Source: Myxococcales bacterium (lineage in GTDB: Bacteria; Myxococcota_A; Polyangia; Haliangiales; Haliangiaceae). Taken from it: 64,000 nt of DNA. Under the pieces are notes generated by a model. That model did no database searches and was not told where the DNA came from. It was given only the letters and a program-made list of their open reading frames with translations. Below, one piece after another: positions 61,761 to 64,000 of the stretch. Within the stretch, counting starts at the first letter, position 1. Every line of letters begins with the position of its first letter. A program made the translations under genes and the position numbers. The stretch lies in NCBI GenBank assembly GCA_016717005.1, contig JADJUF010000038.1:124001-188000 (forward strand), written 5' to 3'.

Positions 61761-63839
61761 ATGCGCGCGCGCTCGTCGTACTCTCTGATCGCGGTCCTCG
61801 GTGCGGTGGTGGCGTGCTCGGGCGGCGGCGGCGACAGCCCCGACGGCGCGACGCCGGACGGCGCCACCATCGACGCCGCGGCGCCCGACGCCACGCCGCT
61901 CGACGCGCCGGCGCCCGACGCGCCCGCGCCCGACGCGCGGATCGACGCGGCCGGCTCCGACGGTGGGCTCGATCCGCTGGCGTGCGGCACCGGCACCCCG
62001 ATCGTGCCGCTGCCACCGTCGGGCGTCGCCACCGGCACGGCCTCGGCCAGCACCCCCGGCAACGTGTCCTCGACGACGTGCAACGGCCGCGGGGCCGAGA
62101 CCGCGTACGTGTTCACGGTCGATCACACGGTCACCCTCGACGCGACCACCGACGACCCCGCGACCACGCTCGACACGGTGCTGTACGTGCGGTCGGCGTG
62201 CCAGGACCCGACCACCGAGCTGGCGTGCGCGGACGACCTCGGCGCGACCAACCCGCGCTCGCACCTGACCGTCGCGTTGCCGGCCGGGACCTACTACCTG
62301 ATCGTCGACGGGCGCAACGTCGGCTCGGCCGGCGCGTACACGCTGTCGGTGCGGCTGGCCGAGGCGCAGGGCGCGCCGTGCACCAGCCCGCTCGAGTGCC
62401 AGGTCGGCTACACCTGCCGCGCGATCCCGCCCGCGACCCAGCTGACCTGCGAGCCGCCGGTGTGCGCCGACGGCCGCGACGACGACGGCGACGGCCGCAC
62501 CGACTACCCGGCCGACCCCGGCTGCGCCAGCCCCCAGGACGACACCGAGGACGACACCTGCCCGGCCGGGCCTGGTTGCCCGGCCTGCGCCGACGGCGTC
62601 GACAACGACGGCGACCTGCTGACCGACTATCCGACCGACCCCGGCTGCACCGCGGCGTCGGCCGACTCCGAGGAGAGCTGCGCCGGAGAGACCGATCCGG
62701 TCGCGCCGATCACCGCCGGGACCACCAGCGGCACGACCGCCGGCGCCACCAACGACCGGATGCCGGCGTGCGTGACCAACTCGACCGCGCCCGATCGCGC
62801 GCACACGCTGCGGGTGCGGTACCCGCTCGCGACCCTGGTGATCGACACCGACACCTCGCCGTTCGACACCGTCGTGTCGCTGCTCGACGCGGACTGCGCG
62901 GCGACGATCGCGTGCGACGACGACGGCGGCGATCCCGGCAACCAGTCGCGCATCAGCCGCACCGGCGTGGCCCCGGGCACCTACACGATCGTCGTCGACG
63001 GCTTCGCCTCGGCCGCCGGCGCCTACCAGCTCCACGTCGCCGGCACCTACGCCCTGGGCGCCGCGTGCGACCCGACCGCGCCCTACTTCACCTGCGGCGT
63101 CGGCGCGCAGTGCCTCGGCCCGGCGATGATGGAGGTGTGCGTCGCGACGGCGTGCAACGACGCCGTCGACGCCGACGGCGACGGCTTCCCGGGCTACCCG
63201 ACCGATCCGGGCTGCGCCAGCCCCGACGACGACGACGAGACCGACGACTGCCCGAGCGGGCCGATGTGCCCGGCCTGCGGCAACGGGCTCGACGACGACG
63301 GCGACGGCGCGATCGACTATCCGCTCGACGACGACTGCGCCTCGGCGTCGGGGCCCAGCGAGCAGACCTGCGCGCCCGAGACCGACCCGTTCGTGACGAT
63401 CACCGCGCCGGTGACCACCGGCACCACCGTCGGCGCCACCAACGACTTCATCCCGGCGTGCATCACCAGCGCCACCCGCACGGCGCCGGACCGGGTCCAC
63501 CTGCTGACGCTGCAGGTCCCGGTCGCGACGCTGACGCTCGACACCGCCGGCTCGGGCTACGACACCGCGCTGATGTTCGCCGACGAGACCTGCGCCCCGG
63601 TGCTGGCGTGCGACGACGACGCGGGCCCCGGCACCACGTCGCTCCTGACCCGGACCGCGGTCGCGCCCGGCACCTACGCGGTGATCGTCGACGGCTTCGC
63701 GGCGGCGGCGGGCGCGTACACGCTCAACGTGCGCGGCACGCTGGCCGCGGGCGCGAGCTGCGCCGACCCGCTGGTCACGGCCGGCGTGCTGGCGTGCCCG
63801 ACCGGCACCACCTGCCAGGCCGGGCTGTGCCAGCCGTGA
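61761..63839 (+). CDS. Large lipoprotein with PPC-type beta domains and Asp-rich repeats
   Basis: 692 residues. The signal ends with VVAC (Cys19, lipobox), then a linker of DGATPDGA/PDAPAPDA repeats. Three beta-sandwich modules end in very similar strands (GTYYLIVDGRNVGSAGAYTL, GTYTIVVDGFASAAGAYQLH, GTYAVIVDGFAAAAGAYTLN), typical of bacterial pre-peptidase C-terminal domains. Between them are Cys/Asp segments such as DGRDDDGDGRTDYPADPGC that probably bind calcium. The number of cysteines is high, so disulfides are expected. It is surface or periplasm exposed; binding or adhesion is likely and catalytic motifs are absent. The last residues are PTGTTCQAGLCQP. Confidence 0.85.
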   Translation: MRARSSYSLIAVLGAVVACSGGGGDSPDGATPDGATIDAAAPDATPLDAPAPDAPAPDARIDAAGSDGGLDPLACGTGTPIVPLPPSGVATGTASASTPGNVSSTTCNGRGAETAYVFTVDHTVTLDATTDDPATTLDTVLYVRSACQDPTTELACADDLGATNPRSHLTVALPAGTYYLIVDGRNVGSAGAYTLSVRLAEAQGAPCTSPLECQVGYTCRAIPPATQLTCEPPVCADGRDDDGDGRTDYPADPGCASPQDDTEDDTCPAGPGCPACADGVDNDGDLLTDYPTDPGCTAASADSEESCAGETDPVAPITAGTTSGTTAGATNDRMPACVTNSTAPDRAHTLRVRYPLATLVIDTDTSPFDTVVSLLDADCAATIACDDDGGDPGNQSRISRTGVAPGTYTIVVDGFASAAGAYQLHVAGTYALGAACDPTAPYFTCGVGAQCLGPAMMEVCVATACNDAVDADGDGFPGYPTDPGCASPDDDDETDDCPSGPMCPACGNGLDDDGDGAIDYPLDDDCASASGPSEQTCAPETDPFVTITAPVTTGTTVGATNDFIPACITSATRTAPDRVHLLTLQVPVATLTLDTAGSGYDTALMFADETCAPVLACDDDAGPGTTSLLTRTAVAPGTYAVIVDGFAAAAGAYTLNVRGTLAAGASCADPLVTAGVLACPTGTTCQAGLCQP

Positions 63840-63876
63840 CCCGTCGCTGACGGCGAGCCCCGGGACGGGTCAGGCC

Positions 63877-63958
63877 GCGTCGGTCGTCGTCACCGCGCGT
63901 CGGTCGTCGTCACCGCGCGTCGGGCCGTCGTCACCGCGCGTCAGGCCGTCGTCACGGC
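63877..63958 (+). repeat. Four short tandem units after the PPC lipoprotein gene
   Basis: Units of 20-21 bases (GCGTCGGTCGTCGTCACCGC and variants) run up to the stop codon of the minus-strand gene at the window edge. On the minus strand each unit contains a TGACG like that gene's end, again a gene-end tandem array. Confidence 0.75.
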
Positions 63959-64000
63959 GCGACGAGCGCGGCGTCGCTGGCGACGACCACCTCGTGGTTC
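63952..64000 (-). CDS. C-terminal end of an unidentified gene at the window edge
   Basis: The last 15 codons (NHEVVVASDAALVAP) before a TGA at 63952-63954 read like protein and are directly preceded, in coordinate order, by the tandem array that resembles a gene-end repeat. Too short to identify. Confidence 0.3.
   Translation of the reverse strand, partial: NHEVVVASDAALVAP

Overview
The DNA is very GC-rich (roughly three quarters G+C), densely packed and built from short operons with 1-8 base start/stop overlaps. Its gene content points to a myxobacterium-like member of Myxococcota, by inference only because no rRNA lies in the window. The signs are Ser/Thr kinases with PEGA or TPR tails, an adjacent sigma factor/kinase pair, lipoproteins with PDA-rich linkers, an OmpA protein with calcium-binding aspartate repeats, and twin fatty-acid-hydroxylase (sterol desaturase) proteins.

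Layout. 1-3.8 kb (minus): Ser/Thr kinase, PEGA/TPR envelope protein and the start of a molybdopterin oxidoreductase, all overlapping or nearly so. 3.9-10.6 kb: beta-barrel-like protein, arfB, HEAT-like protein, pyruvate-kinase-like protein plus GapN-type dehydrogenase, and a Fic-fold protein without the catalytic motif. 10.8-19.7 kb: division and cell-wall cluster rsmH-ftsL-ftsI-(murE/murF fusion)-mraY-murD. 19.9-29.6 kb: OmpA/TSP3 protein, ECF-like sigma factor plus kinase-TPR, and an operon of CHASE2-cyclase, SH3-like protein and M48 lipoprotein protease. 29.6-36.2 kb: small enzymes, a J-domain protein, and an electron-transfer block (ferric-reductase-like membrane protein, ApbE, two membrane-anchored proteins, divergent di-heme lipoprotein). 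54.6-64 kb: PDZ lipoprotein, gsk, a paralogous anchored pair, a secreted Cys-containing protein, small proteins, two membrane hydroxylases and a large PPC/Asp-repeat lipoprotein.

The stand-out region is 36.35-54.47 kb. A run of 14 genes plus one mini-ORF on the minus strand, nearly all joined by 4-base GTGA/ATGA overlaps, encodes a complete type II fatty-acid/polyketide-like line: HFPG-type dehydratase, two active ketosynthases each followed by a Cys-less chain-length-factor-like partner, FabG, nitroreductase-like flavoprotein, a long ACP, a radical SAM protein, an SDR, a PLP aminotransferase, a catalytically degenerate SDR, an unknown protein and a membrane acyltransferase. It is flanked on the plus strand by two more radical SAM proteins of the same family, one coupled to an SDR and one followed by a flippase-like membrane protein. 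The radical SAM proteins carry the cysteine layout I associate with the MJ0619/Tes (tetraether synthase) and GrsA/B family, which act on unactivated lipid carbons. My inference is a pathway for an unusual, possibly aminated and C-C cross-linked or cyclised lipid.

Two genome-scale patterns recur. First, the 3' ends or junctions of many genes are followed by a tandem, often slightly diverged, copy of the gene end (8.0, 9.7, 25.5, 30.9, 33.6, 36.2, 50.2 and 54.5 kb); at 50.2 and 33.7 kb this created in-frame mini-ORFs that keep translational coupling. Second, many first-in-operon genes have a TAnnnT-like -10 box only 5-8 bases before the start codon and no Shine-Dalgarno, suggesting leaderless mRNAs.
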